Shown: positions 55,107-64,000 of the stretch, in pieces | Position numbering within the stretch: the stretch's first letter is position 1 | How the letters are laid out: every line of letters starts with the position of its first letter | NCBI RefSeq assembly: GCF_013394165.1 | Contig: NZ_CP041330.1 | Location: forward strand, 2,348,501 to 2,412,500 | Reading direction: 5' to 3' | Source: Pseudoalteromonas sp. Scap06 | GTDB lineage: Bacteria > Pseudomonadota > Gammaproteobacteria > Enterobacterales > Alteromonadaceae | Length of the DNA stretch: 64,000 nt | The notes under the pieces: generated by a model | Database searches by the model: none | Seen by the model: the letters and a program-made list of their open reading frames with translations, nothing else | What the model was told of the DNA's origin: nothing | Made by a program: the position numbers and the translations under genes

Positions 55107-55437
55107 ATTCGCCTCCACTTAAAAAAGTAATAATAGGCTTGTAATCCAAATAATGACTCTTGAAATCTTATAATTAAGACAGTATTGGAATAAAAGCTTT
55201 CTACTCAACTATAACACGGTAATCGCTAATAACTCCAACCCGCTAATTTAAGTAGATAAAAAACCATCCATTCGCTTGTTTTTAAAACGAATAGAGTAAA
55301 AACAATAAGTTTAGATTAATTAAAATTACCCAAGCCATGATATTTTATTAATAAAATTCATTTTACCGATGCTATTTTGAATGTTTTCCAATATATTATT
55401 ACAATGTTAATTAATTTCTACCTTTACGGAATCTTAT
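55107..55437. other. Divergent intergenic region putP / EAL-HDOD gene
   Basis: AT-rich, no gene supportable. It holds a good sigma-70 promoter for the EAL-HDOD gene (55377-55405); I see no clear -35/-10 pair for putP and no hairpins. Confidence 0.5.
55377..55405 (+). promoter_or_regulatory. Sigma-70 promoter of EAL-HDOD gene
   Basis: TTGAAT (55377-55382), a 17-base spacer, then TACAAT (55400-55405): four of six and five of six matches with optimal spacing, 32 bases before the start codon. Confidence 0.6.
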
Positions 55438-56661
55438 ATGTATTTTTACGCTGCTCGCCAACCCATTTTAGATCGCAATAAGGAGCTAATTGGCTACGAG
55501 CTTTTATTTCGTGATGGGGTAGATAACGTATTTCCAAATATTGACGGCGACGAAGCGACGTCTCGCCTAATTGAAGGCAGTCAGTTTAATTTTGGCCTTG
55601 AAGATTTAACCGATAATAAACCCGCTTATATTAACTTTACCCTAGACACCTTATTAAAAGGCTACCCTACGCTATTAAATAAAGACGGGGTAGTTATTGA
55701 AATATTAGAAACCGTTCAGCCAGGAAAACGCCTGCTCGCAATAGTTAAAGATCTAAAAGAAAAAGGGTATACACTCGCTCTAGATGACTACGCGCACCAA
55801 CCTGTTTGGCGCCACTTTTATCCATTTATTGATATCATTAAAATTGATTTTTTAAAGTGCGATATAGAAATCGTTAAAGCCCTCATCGAGGACTTAAAAC
55901 CTTACCCTCATATTAAATTACTTGCAGAAAAAGTTGAAACCTACGAGCTTTACAACCAAGCTTTTGAACTGGGCTTTGAGTACTTTCAAGGCTTTTTCTT
56001 TTCAAAACCTGAGATGGTGCAAAGTAAAGCCTTACCGCCATCAGGCATGGCACTGGCTGAACTGCTCTATGAAACATCCAGTGTAGAAATGGATCTTAAA
56101 AAAATCACCGATGTATTTGAGCGTGATGTTAACTTATCATATAAACTACTGCGCTATTCAAACTCAGCAGCATTTACCCGCCGCTCTGAAATAAGCACTA
56201 TAAAACAAGCACTAATTGTATTAGGCGCTGCTGAAATAAAAAAGCTGCTCTCTTTATTGTTTGCAGCACAAGTCTCTGCCGATAAGCCATTAGAGCTTAT
56301 TAGACTGTCGTTAACGCGGGCGCGTTTTTGTGAGTTGTTAGCTATTTCACATGGCAAACTGAAAGACACAGGCATGGCGTTCTTAACTGGCATGATGTCG
56401 CTTATGGATGCGATATTAGATGAAGAAATGGACAGCGTAATGCTTAAATTACCTCTATCTAATGAGATAAAAACAGCGCTATTAAAAAATGAAGGGCTAC
56501 TTTCCGAATACTTAAGTTTAGTGACTCTGTATGAGCAAGGTGATTGGCAAGCTGCGAATGACAAAGCTCAGCAACTAAACTTAGGTGATGAAGTGCCTGA
56601 TGCATACCACGAAGCTCTCAATTGGGTTAGTGAGCAAATGCAGGTGATGATTGATAGCTAA
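55438..56661 (+). CDS. EAL-HDOD (YuxH-type) signalling protein
   Basis: 407-aa cytosolic protein with an N-terminal EAL domain (about 1-205) and C-terminal HDOD domain (about 200-400). EAL residues are partly kept: ELLFR for ExLxR, EILE, LDDY, KID and QGFFFSKP. Loop 6, normally DFGTGYSS, reads DYAHQPVW, and NFTLD replaces the usual Asn-motif, so phosphodiesterase activity is doubtful and a c-di-GMP-binding or scaffold role is possible. Related CdgJ-type proteins affect motility in Vibrio. Confidence 0.85.
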   Translation: MYFYAARQPILDRNKELIGYELLFRDGVDNVFPNIDGDEATSRLIEGSQFNFGLEDLTDNKPAYINFTLDTLLKGYPTLLNKDGVVIEILETVQPGKRLLAIVKDLKEKGYTLALDDYAHQPVWRHFYPFIDIIKIDFLKCDIEIVKALIEDLKPYPHIKLLAEKVETYELYNQAFELGFEYFQGFFFSKPEMVQSKALPPSGMALAELLYETSSVEMDLKKITDVFERDVNLSYKLLRYSNSAAFTRRSEISTIKQALIVLGAAEIKKLLSLLFAAQVSADKPLELIRLSLTRARFCELLAISHGKLKDTGMAFLTGMMSLMDAILDEEMDSVMLKLPLSNEIKTALLKNEGLLSEYLSLVTLYEQGDWQAANDKAQQLNLGDEVPDAYHEALNWVSEQMQVMIDS

Positions 56662-56683
56662 GAGATCTTTGATGCCCATTAAC

Positions 56684-56715
56684 AAAAACGCCAGCATTTG
56701 CTGGCGTTTCTATTT
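56684..56715. terminator. Bidirectional terminator
   Basis: The stem AAACGCCAG/CTGGCGTTT (56686-56694 with 56701-56709) lies between the EAL-HDOD gene and the convergent mlaA. Confidence 0.75.
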
Positions 56716-56718
56716 TAA

Positions 56719-57450
56719 TTAAAGACTTTCTAAAAAATCTTCATCAAAATCTTCAGGCTCTTCTTTTATTGGCGGGTTACCGTCAAATAACTCGTATAAT
56801 TGACGCTGAAAATAAATGTCTTTAATAAATAAGTAGGGATCTAACGAATCATTTAATAACCCTTCCTGAGCCATTAAAGACGCACGCGCTTCAACCGCTT
56901 TTAGTGCGAACACTAAAATGGTTTGTGGCGTGGTCAGTGCTATTTCAGGCAATACAAGGTTATCAACAACATCACCGGTTAAGTTACGTGCGGTAGATGG
57001 CCCCATTGCTGGGATCATTAAATAAGCACCATCACCCACTCCCCACACACCTAAAGTTTGGCCAAAGTCCTCGCTAGTTACTTCAAGCCCAAGTGAGCTG
57101 GCCACATCAAATATGCCAAATACACCCACCGTTGAATTCACTAAAAAACGTGCAAAATTAATTCCAGCACTGCTTGGTTTTCCTTGCAGGCCGGCATTTA
57201 TAATATCAACGGGTGCAGTAATATTATCGGTAAAGTGCACAATACTACGACGAACAGGCTGCGGTGTAACAGTGATGTAACCCACTGCTGCTGGCCTTAA
57301 AATATAGGTATCGAGTACGTCCATATTAAAGTCATAAATGGGTCTATTTACACTTTGTAAGGGATCGCGCTCATCATATTTACTCTCGGGCACTTGAGCA
57401 CAGCCCGATAAGGTGAGTAAACATAATAAAAGTAAGCCTTGTTTTAACAT
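56719..57450 (-). CDS. mlaA: Outer-membrane lipid asymmetry lipoprotein MlaA (VacJ)
   Basis: 243-aa lipoprotein (lipobox LSGC) of the Mla phospholipid retrograde pathway. The VacJ core DPLQSVNRPIYDFNMDVLD (in part), DNITAPVDIINA, FLVNSTVGVFGIFDVAS and EDFGQTLGVWGVG is intact. It follows ccmI by nine bases, so may be read with the ccm operon, although the mla transporter genes are elsewhere. The C-terminal tail is acidic. Confidence 0.95.
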   Translation of the reverse strand: MLKQGLLLLCLLTLSGCAQVPESKYDERDPLQSVNRPIYDFNMDVLDTYILRPAAVGYITVTPQPVRRSIVHFTDNITAPVDIINAGLQGKPSSAGINFARFLVNSTVGVFGIFDVASSLGLEVTSEDFGQTLGVWGVGDGAYLMIPAMGPSTARNLTGDVVDNLVLPEIALTTPQTILVFALKAVEARASLMAQEGLLNDSLDPYLFIKDIYFQRQLYELFDGNPPIKEEPEDFDEDFLESL

Positions 57451-57459
57451 CTCAAATCC

Positions 57460-58716
57460 TTAAGGTATTAATGTATCAATGTTCAGTTGCACTTGTCGCA
57501 CATCTTTACGAAGCAGTACTTCAGAGTGGCCTTCAAGCTCACCAGTACTTGGCATCACTGAATCATCATTAGAAATACGCGCAGAAATAACAATTTCATT
57601 AGCACTGGATAAATTTAGCCCCGCCATCATGGCGTTCTTGTCGCTCAGCTCAACGGTGATTGGAAAGCTATAGTCAGTCAGTTTAACAACGGCTAAAGGC
57701 ATTGGTGAACCTTCAGAAGCTTTAGCAAACACAAACAAAATACCGTTACTGGGCTGTTTCTCTTCGAGTTGCTCGTCAATCTTAACCGTAACCTGAATAC
57801 CCTGTACAACTCGCTGGTCGTGGCTGTTTAGCTCACTTTGCTTAGCTATTTGGCCATCAATTTCACTAATGCGCTTTGAAATCATAGCATAACGCGTATC
57901 TGACTCGTCCATACTGGCAAGAAGTACCTCAAATGCAGCTTTTGCCTGTATCCAATCCTTTCTCTCAAAAGCAATCAGCGCAAGTAACGAAATCGCATCG
58001 AGGTTATTTGGCTGTGCTTGTAGTACTTTAGAAAGCATACCCGCTGCGCGAGTCATATTTTCATCACTACCCTCAAGTAATAATACCTGCGAGTAACTCA
58101 CCAAAGCTTGCATATTATCAGAGTTCATTGACAATGCTTTATCAAATGACTGTTTTGCCATGTCAAACTCATTAAGCATTATAGCCACACGCCCTAACAG
58201 CATCCAAGCCACTTCATCGTCACCGCTTTGGCTTAACTTAGTACGCAGTGCCAATGCAAACGCTTGCAGTTCATTTTTAGTTAACGGCTCACCTTTTTGC
58301 ATTACAGCGCGTTGGCCATAATCGGCCAAATTGTCCATTGCATCATGCCAAGCCGCTATTTGTTGCTGGCTGCCGGTCATTGCATAAAATATACCCGCTA
58401 ACGCAATTAAAAACGCCGCCCCTGTTAAAGCAAATATACGATTATCACCACGACTATTGAGTGACTTTTCTGGTGATAATTCATTTAGCAAACGGCGTTT
58501 TAGCTCAACAATTGCCTCGCTGTGGTTTTGCGAGTCTATGCGTTGGTTGTCTAAATCAGCCTGCAGTTCAACTAAACGCTGCTCATAAATGCTGATAAGC
58601 TCAGCATTAGCGTTATGAGTAATCGTTACTACGCGCTCTTTTTTTAAAAAAGGCACAATAATAAACAGCAATGCAATGAGTGTGAGTAAAGCAAAAGACG
58701 CCCACATTAGAATCAT
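57460..58716 (-). CDS. ccmI: Cytochrome c biogenesis protein CcmI
   Basis: 418-aa apocytochrome chaperone. Two N-terminal membrane helices (about 5-23 and 92-112) with a coiled-coil loop between them form the CcmI-1 part, and a periplasmic TPR domain follows (about 160-290: DEVAWMLLGRVAIMLNEFDMAKQSFDKAL in outline). The last 110 residues are a beta-rich domain. Begins one base before the ccmH stop region ends; last ccm gene. Confidence 0.92.
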   Translation of the reverse strand: MILMWASFALLTLIALLFIIVPFLKKERVVTITHNANAELISIYEQRLVELQADLDNQRIDSQNHSEAIVELKRRLLNELSPEKSLNSRGDNRIFALTGAAFLIALAGIFYAMTGSQQQIAAWHDAMDNLADYGQRAVMQKGEPLTKNELQAFALALRTKLSQSGDDEVAWMLLGRVAIMLNEFDMAKQSFDKALSMNSDNMQALVSYSQVLLLEGSDENMTRAAGMLSKVLQAQPNNLDAISLLALIAFERKDWIQAKAAFEVLLASMDESDTRYAMISKRISEIDGQIAKQSELNSHDQRVVQGIQVTVKIDEQLEEKQPSNGILFVFAKASEGSPMPLAVVKLTDYSFPITVELSDKNAMMAGLNLSSANEIVISARISNDDSVMPSTGELEGHSEVLLRKDVRQVQLNIDTLIP

Positions 58717-59178
58717 TTAACTTTGCTCCTGACGTTTATTTTGTTTAATCAACTTATTGAGCATCACTTCATCAGTGTCACTCCACGTTTGTTTTACCGA
58801 CGCTTTACGCTGGCGAATAACAATAAAGCCAAAGCCTATTATTACAATGAGTACTGGCAACACCCACAGAATTAACGTAGCCGGCGTTACTGGTGGATCG
58901 TAATGAACAAAGTAGCCATAGCGGTCAATCATATAGTCAATGACTTCGTCTTTGCTTTTACCATCTTTTACTAACGCCAATACGCGATCGCGTAAATCTT
59001 TTGCAACTACGGCATCTGAATCAGCAATATTTTGGTTTTGACATTTAGGGCAGCGTAATTCCTTAGTTAGCTCTTCAAAACGAACCGCTTGATCGTTGCT
59101 ATCAAACTGATAACGGTCTTGTTGAGCAAACGCAGCTAAACTAACAAATAAGCTAAGGGTTAATAAAAACAATCTCAT
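58717..59178 (-). CDS. ccmH: Cytochrome c biogenesis thiol protein CcmH
   Basis: 153-aa protein with signal peptide, the redox motif C43-P-K-C46 within LRCPKCQNQNIADS, and a C-terminal membrane helix (about 103-123). It reduces apocytochrome cysteines for heme ligation. This is the short form (CcmL-like), with the TPR part on separate ccmI. Overlaps ccmG by four bases. Confidence 0.95.
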   Translation of the reverse strand: MRLFLLTLSLFVSLAAFAQQDRYQFDSNDQAVRFEELTKELRCPKCQNQNIADSDAVVAKDLRDRVLALVKDGKSKDEVIDYMIDRYGYFVHYDPPVTPATLILWVLPVLIVIIGFGFIVIRQRKASVKQTWSDTDEVMLNKLIKQNKRQEQS

Positions 59179-59747
59179 TGCTGAAGCTCCTGCATAAGAG
59201 GCGCAAATTTAGCGCGCCAAACTCGAGGGTTTATATCACCGGTGTGGTGTAACAAAATAGTACCATTTTTATCAACTAAAAATGTTTCTGGTGCTCCAGA
59301 CACCCCCAAATCTAACGCCAAAGAGCGCTCTAAATCTAAAATATTAAACTGATAAGGGTTACCTGCGCGCGCAAGCATATTACTCACATCGTCACGCAGA
59401 GCTTGCATATCAAACGGGCCATCAAAGTCGGCATCGTAGCTTTGCACATAATACAAACCGATAATTTTAATGCCTTGTTCGCGAAGCTTAGTTAAATAAT
59501 CAAGCTCAGCTAGACACGTTGGGCACCATGTGCCCCACACGTTTAATAAATACACATCACCTTTTAACTGCTCATCAGTCCAACGTTTATTATCTTGCAT
59601 TAAATCAGGCAAGTTAAATGTCGGTACGGTTTGACCAATACGTCCTGTTTGTATTTCCCGAGGGTTAGCAAACAACCCTTGATATAAAAACACACAAATA
59701 AAGATGAAAATTAATAAAGGGACTATTGCCATCAATTTACGATTCAT
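59175..59747 (-). CDS. ccmG: Thiol:disulfide interchange protein CcmG/DsbE
   Basis: 190-aa membrane-anchored periplasmic thioredoxin. N-terminal anchor about 7-24; active site WCPTC (Cys75, Cys78) within VWGTWCPTCLAEL, the cis-proline region GVSGAPETFLVD, and the family acidic segment. Supplies reductant to CcmH. Overlaps both ccmF and ccmH by four bases. Confidence 0.95.
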   Translation of the reverse strand: MNRKLMAIVPLLIFIFICVFLYQGLFANPREIQTGRIGQTVPTFNLPDLMQDNKRWTDEQLKGDVYLLNVWGTWCPTCLAELDYLTKLREQGIKIIGLYYVQSYDADFDGPFDMQALRDDVSNMLARAGNPYQFNILDLERSLALDLGVSGAPETFLVDKNGTILLHHTGDINPRVWRAKFAPLMQELQQ

Positions 59748-61705
59748 AATGCCCCCTCTAATTCATCTTTGCGGGGTGTAGCGCGATAACGCTTATCAAA
59801 TAAAATCACAAACCCAGCGAGTGAGATCAGAATGCCACCAATCCACATCCAACGCACAAACGGCTTGTGGTAAATACGTAATGACCATGCTCCTTCACTT
59901 AATTGCTCGCCAAGGGCGAGATATAAATCGCGAGTAAAACCTGCATCTATTGCAGCTTCAGTCATAAATTGCATACCAATATCGTATCGGCGTTTTTCTG
60001 CATAAAGACGCGCAATCGTTTTGTCTTCTTTTGACACTGTTACCACACCAGCATGACCACTGTAGTTTGCACCACGAATTGTCTTCACGCCTTCAAAACG
60101 GTATTGATACTGATTAAGCTGTACGCTATCACCTGGCTTCATGGCTACATCGCGCTCAACTGAATACGCAGAGGTAAGGGTAATACCGGCAATAACAAAG
60201 GCTAAACCAACATGACCAAGCACCATAGCCCAATAACTTAAACCTAAGCGTTTGATGCCAAGTTTAATTGTTCCATGAACTGCGGCCTTGGTGTAAAGGT
60301 CGATAAAGGTGGCTATAAATATCCATACACCCAATGTAGTCGCTAACAGAGTGAGTGGCGTAACCACTTCATAACTGCTAAACAGCCAAGCACAGGTAAC
60401 AACAACACTGGCTAGTGCGCCAACAAATATTTTGTTTTGTAAAAATGCCCATTTATTTTGCTTCCAGCGCAAAAATGGCCCTATGCCCATTAAAATCGCA
60501 AATGGCACCAGTAGAATGGCAAACATTTTATTAAAGAAAGGTTCGCCAATAGAAATGCTGCCTAAGCCCATTTCTTTGTGCACCATAGGTAATAAAGTAC
60601 CTAATAGTACAATTAAGGTGGCAACCACTAAGAAAATGTTATTTAGCCAAAGTGCTACTTCACGAGAGACAAACTTATAACGTCCTTCACTTTTAACTTG
60701 TGACACACGCAAGCCGTAAAGCGCTAAGCCGCCGCCAACAACAATGGCTAAGAAAGCAAGAATAAATAGTCCACGATCTGGATCGGTTGCAAAGGCGTGC
60801 ACCGAAACAATAATCCCTGAACGAACAATAAAAGTGCCCAGTAAACTTAATGAAAAAGCAGCAATTGCTAATAATACGGTCCATGATTTAAATACACCGC
60901 GCTTTTCAGTCACACTTAAAGAGTGTAATAAAGCCGTTGCCACTAACCATGGCATCAGTGATGCGTTCTCAACTGGATCCCAGAACCACCAGCCGCCCCA
61001 GCCAAGTTCTGCATAGGCCCACCAACTACCAATGGTAATACCTAAGGTTAAAAAGCCCCATGCAGTCATTGTCCATGGGCGTGACCACTTCGCCCAGGTA
61101 TTATCGAGTTTACCAGTTAATAGTGCAGCAATAGCAAAGGAAAAAGCCACAGAAAGCCCCACATACCCCATGTAAAGTAATGGTGGATGAATGATCATGC
61201 CTGGGTCTTGTAATAATGGGTTTAAGTCTCGCCCTTCAACTGGGAAATAGGGCAATAAACGCTCAAACGGACTTGAAAGCAATAAGGTGTACATCATAAA
61301 GCCGACACCTAAAAAGCCAAGCACACCTAATACACGAGCACGAAGCACCCAAGGAAGTGACTTTGAACGCACAGCGACCAGAGCTGTCCACCCGGCTTGC
61401 ATAAGTAACCACAGTAAAATAGCACCTTCATGACCGCCCCATGTAGAGGTGATTTTATAATACCAAGGTAAGGTGCTACTTGAATGATAAGCAACGTAAG
61501 ACACGGTAAAATCATCGGTGAGGCTGGCATAAATAAGAACAGCGAACGACAAAGCAACAAATGCAAACTGACCAACCGCTAATGATGGCGCTGCGCGCAT
61601 CAAACGAAGATTACCTGTGTGTGCTCCCCAAAGTGGGAAAATACACAACAGCACACTGAGCACCATGGCCAATGTTAAAGAAAAATAACCAATTTCTGGG
61701 ATCAT
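59744..61705 (-). CDS. ccmF: Heme lyase subunit CcmF
   Basis: 653-aa inner-membrane component joining heme to apocytochrome c, about fifteen membrane segments. The WWD domain is visible as GWGGWWFWDPVENASLMPW, and conserved His residues flank it. Start at ATG 61705 (MIPEIG) with GGGAG before it, one base after the ccmE stop. Confidence 0.95.
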   Translation of the reverse strand: MIPEIGYFSLTLAMVLSVLLCIFPLWGAHTGNLRLMRAAPSLAVGQFAFVALSFAVLIYASLTDDFTVSYVAYHSSSTLPWYYKITSTWGGHEGAILLWLLMQAGWTALVAVRSKSLPWVLRARVLGVLGFLGVGFMMYTLLLSSPFERLLPYFPVEGRDLNPLLQDPGMIIHPPLLYMGYVGLSVAFSFAIAALLTGKLDNTWAKWSRPWTMTAWGFLTLGITIGSWWAYAELGWGGWWFWDPVENASLMPWLVATALLHSLSVTEKRGVFKSWTVLLAIAAFSLSLLGTFIVRSGIIVSVHAFATDPDRGLFILAFLAIVVGGGLALYGLRVSQVKSEGRYKFVSREVALWLNNIFLVVATLIVLLGTLLPMVHKEMGLGSISIGEPFFNKMFAILLVPFAILMGIGPFLRWKQNKWAFLQNKIFVGALASVVVTCAWLFSSYEVVTPLTLLATTLGVWIFIATFIDLYTKAAVHGTIKLGIKRLGLSYWAMVLGHVGLAFVIAGITLTSAYSVERDVAMKPGDSVQLNQYQYRFEGVKTIRGANYSGHAGVVTVSKEDKTIARLYAEKRRYDIGMQFMTEAAIDAGFTRDLYLALGEQLSEGAWSLRIYHKPFVRWMWIGGILISLAGFVILFDKRYRATPRKDELEGAL

Positions 61706-61706
61706 A

Positions 61707-62186
61707 TCAGCTCCCACTATCTAAGTTATATTTTGGCTTTTCGTGCTTAATGCCTTTTACTGCCTCAGCAACTTCTGCCGGCATATATTCTTCATCATGC
61801 TTGGCCAATACTTCAAATGCTTCAATCACGTTAGGCTCTACTAACACACCTTGCGCAACAATCCCTTGTCCTTCACGAAACAAATCAGGCAAAATACCTT
61901 GATAACGTACCGTTACCAATGGGCCTGTATCAATCAGCTTAAAACTTACTTTTAGGCTTTGTTCATTTCTGATCACAGAGCCTGGTACTACCATACCGCC
62001 AATTCTCAGCTTTTGACCTACAAACGGCTTTTCTTTATCGGGACCTTTACCATCAATTAATTCGCTGGGGGTGTAAAACAAATTAATATTTTCTTGTAAG
62101 GCGTACAACACTAAACCAATTGATCCGCCAATACCAAAGAGTACGGCGATAATAACCAAAAGGCGTTTTTTACGTCTAGGGTTCAC
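61707..62186 (-). CDS. ccmE: Heme chaperone CcmE
   Basis: 159-aa periplasmic OB-fold protein anchored by an N-terminal helix (about 8-29). It carries heme covalently on His130 in KHDEEYMP, with Tyr134 as ligand; both are present. Between ccmD (four-base overlap) and ccmF. Confidence 0.96.
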   Translation of the reverse strand: MNPRRKKRLLVIIAVLFGIGGSIGLVLYALQENINLFYTPSELIDGKGPDKEKPFVGQKLRIGGMVVPGSVIRNEQSLKVSFKLIDTGPLVTVRYQGILPDLFREGQGIVAQGVLVEPNVIEAFEVLAKHDEEYMPAEVAEAVKGIKHEKPKYNLDSGS

Positions 62187-62386
62187 GAGGTTTGCTCCTG
62201 CTTAGAATTTTTAATTCGAGTTTCACGTGCAATTTGCTGCTCAACGGACGCTAAAATTTGTTTTTTGTCGCGTAACGAGCTAAATAAAATACCTAATAAA
62301 ATCAATGCACATGTACCAAAAGAAAGCCATACATAAAAACCATAGCCTCCCATTGCAATAAAATCTGAAAACGAGTCAAACTGCAT
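62183..62386 (-). CDS. ccmD: CcmD, heme exporter small subunit
   Basis: 67-aa single-helix membrane protein ([18 protein letters not shown] about 16-33) with a basic C-terminal tail, as in CcmD. It stabilises the CcmABC-CcmE complex. Two bases after the ccmC stop; overlaps ccmE by four. Confidence 0.9.
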   Translation of the reverse strand: MQFDSFSDFIAMGGYGFYVWLSFGTCALILLGILFSSLRDKKQILASVEQQIARETRIKNSKQEQTS

Positions 62387-62388
62387 AA

Positions 62389-63126
62389 TTACCCCTTAGT
62401 TAACAACTGTCGCACCCATGGGCGGTGCTTTTCACGGTGTAAAATTTCATTTTTAAGACGAATTAAAGTCACCGTACCGACAAACGCGGCAAAGGCTAAA
62501 ATATTAATCATTAATGGCCAAAACATACTAGGGTCAACCGCATCGCGATTAAACTTAGTGATACTCGCCCCTTGGTGCAGGGTATTCCACCACTCCACCG
62601 AAAAGTGAATAATAGGTAGGTTGATCACCCCTACTATGGCTAAAATTGACGCGGCGCGACCGGCTGACTTTTTATCTTCAAAGGCATGGTACAAAGACAA
62701 CACCCCTAAGTATAAAAATAATAAAATAAGTTCAGAAGTCAGTCGTGCATCCCATACCCACCAAGCACCCCACATCGGTTTACCCCATGCGGCACCGGTA
62801 ATTAAGGCTATTGCAGTCATACACGCGCCAACAGGCGCGATTGCAATTACCGCAAGTTCTGCATTACGCAATTGCCATACCAAGGCAACAATGGCAGCAA
62901 TCGCCATTGATGAATATGCGCCCATAGATAAAATAGCGGAGGGCACGTGAATAAAAATAATACGATAACTGTCTTTTTGTTGGTAATCGGCAGGGGCAAA
63001 ACCTAACCCCCAAATCCAACCAACAATCATACTAACGACCGTTACTACTGCAAAATATGGCAGTAGAGTATTGCATAATTGATATGCTCGCTCTGCTTTC
63101 GCATACGGATGTAACCACTTCCACAT
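62389..63126 (-). CDS. ccmC: Heme exporter/loading protein CcmC
   Basis: 245-aa inner-membrane protein with six helices and a tryptophan-rich WWD motif, WGAWWVWDARLTSELI, that binds heme for loading onto CcmE, with flanking His residues. One base after ccmB. Confidence 0.95.
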   Translation of the reverse strand: MWKWLHPYAKAERAYQLCNTLLPYFAVVTVVSMIVGWIWGLGFAPADYQQKDSYRIIFIHVPSAILSMGAYSSMAIAAIVALVWQLRNAELAVIAIAPVGACMTAIALITGAAWGKPMWGAWWVWDARLTSELILLFLYLGVLSLYHAFEDKKSAGRAASILAIVGVINLPIIHFSVEWWNTLHQGASITKFNRDAVDPSMFWPLMINILAFAAFVGTVTLIRLKNEILHREKHRPWVRQLLTKG

Positions 63127-63127
63127 A

Positions 63128-63814
63128 TTAACTTACACTCACTTTTAATGCTGATGATATGGCAATTGGTGCACTGATAATCGCAACGACTAACATAGCA
63201 CCAAGGATTGCAAGCTGACCACTGTAATCCAGCGACATAGTGCTGGTATCAATAGCGGAAGTTGCAAAAATTAAAACTGGAATATACAAAGGCAACACTA
63301 ATAAGCTCATTAAAATGCCGCCTTTTTGTAATCCCACAGTCAAACCCGCCCCTATTGCGCCAATAAAGCTTAATAAAGGGCTTCCTAGTAATAGCGTTAA
63401 TAACGTGGCCATTAAGGCCGTTGTTTCTAAATTTAGTAATAAAGCAAATAAAGGAGTCATAAAGACCAACGGTAAGCCGGTGATCACCCAATGGGCCGCA
63501 ACTTTACCTAGCACAGTTAATGATAATGGATACGAGGAAGCAATTAGTTGCTCCAAAGAGCCATCGTTATAGTCATCTCTAAATAACTTATCGAGTCCAA
63601 GCATGGTTGATAATAAAGCCGCAACCCAAATAATGCCTGGCGCCATTCTTGATAACAACCCAGGCTCTGGCCCTATTGCTAATGGGAATAACGAGATAAC
63701 AATTAAAAAAAACAAGATAGGATTGACTATTTCAGCACGCTGGCGAAAAGCGAGTTTAACGTCTTTACTAAATACCGCGACAAATAACTGCCAATATGAG
63801 TGCTGTCGTGTCAT
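63128..63814 (-). CDS. ccmB: Heme exporter membrane subunit CcmB
   Basis: 228-aa ABC permease with six membrane helices. The N-terminal DVKLAFRQRAEIVNPILFF segment is family-typical. Works with CcmA to release heme-loaded CcmE. Its ATG overlaps the ccmA stop by one base (TAATG). Confidence 0.94.
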   Translation of the reverse strand: MTRQHSYWQLFVAVFSKDVKLAFRQRAEIVNPILFFLIVISLFPLAIGPEPGLLSRMAPGIIWVAALLSTMLGLDKLFRDDYNDGSLEQLIASSYPLSLTVLGKVAAHWVITGLPLVFMTPLFALLLNLETTALMATLLTLLLGSPLLSFIGAIGAGLTVGLQKGGILMSLLVLPLYIPVLIFATSAIDTSTMSLDYSGQLAILGAMLVVAIISAPIAISSALKVSVS

Positions 63815-64000
63815 TAGTGGCGGTACTCCAAAGTCAAGGTCTGTAGGTCACTAAAGTGGGTGGTTAGGTCTTGGTGTGTTGTTAACAAAATAGCGCCCCC
63901 CTTTGATAAGTGCTCAGTAAAACGTTGCTGTAAAAAAGCAACGCCACTTTTGTCGAGCGCTGTAAATGGTTCATCTAAAATCCATAACTTAGCTTCAGAT
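63814..64000 (-). CDS. ccmA: CcmA ATP-binding subunit (3' part, cut by window edge)
   Basis: The last 61 codons of an ABC ATPase, read on the minus strand from 63999 to the TAA at 63816-63814. Walker B and D-loop are visible as [12 protein letters not shown], followed by the switch His in ILLTTHQDL. Position before ccmB identifies it as ccmA. The Walker A and signature parts lie beyond the window. Confidence 0.92.
   Translation of the reverse strand, partial: SEAKLWILDEPFTALDKSGVAFLQQRFTEHLSKGGAILLTTHQDLTTHFSDLQTLTLEYRH

Overview
The window reads as chromosome of a low-GC (roughly 40%) marine gammaproteobacterium of the Alteromonadales, most likely Pseudoalteromonas. Pointers are a MotY-type sodium flagellar motor protein beside RNase T, large TonB-dependent receptors, a class II IlvC with divergent IlvY, a complete Ccm (System I) cytochrome c maturation operon, OmpV/DUF3019 two-component loci and many AT-rich intergenic hairpins. 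The genus is inferred from gene content. No prophage, CRISPR array, restriction or defence island, or intact insertion sequence was seen; the DNA is mainly core chromosome with some accessory surface and regulatory genes.

Region 1-15000 holds a FapA-like protein, rnt/motY, a tyrosine-type transporter with a TyrR-like box, gamma-glutamyltransferase, a TonB receptor with a terminator in its leader, a CsgD-like regulator, a porin plus mini-PstS pair, and a chemoreceptor behind a sigma-28-type promoter. Region 15000-21800 is the conserved housekeeping block rlmE-ftsH-folP-glmM-tpiA-secG-tRNA-Leu(GAG), with yhbY divergent. Region 21770-36600 is dominated by two paralogous four-gene modules of identical order, OmpV/MipA - DUF3019 - response regulator - histidine kinase, at 24698-28052 (+) and 33388-36587 (-). 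A MITE-like element of about 270 bp lies directly in front of the first copy.

Region 36687-46800 carries a diguanylate cyclase, ilvY/ilvC, a second chemoreceptor, a TPR lipoprotein coupled to an M28 peptidase that appears to use an ATT start codon, a GIY-YIG protein, and the conserved bamE / rnfH-ratA / smpB cluster. Region 47000-56700 has a second large TonB receptor, a 2-Cys peroxiredoxin, fadR, dsbB, a ComEA-like protein, yebG with a near-consensus LexA box, putP and an EAL-HDOD protein. Region 56719-64000 (all minus strand) is ccmABCDEFGHI followed by mlaA; ccmA runs off the right edge of the window.

Working together: Ccm, DsbB and CcmG/H form the envelope thiol and cytochrome branch. 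BamE, MlaA, the OmpV proteins, the porin and the receptors make up an outer-membrane set. MotY, two chemoreceptors, the GGDEF protein and the EAL-HDOD protein belong to motility and c-di-GMP control. The most system-like and least described feature is the duplicated OmpV-DUF3019-two-component module.
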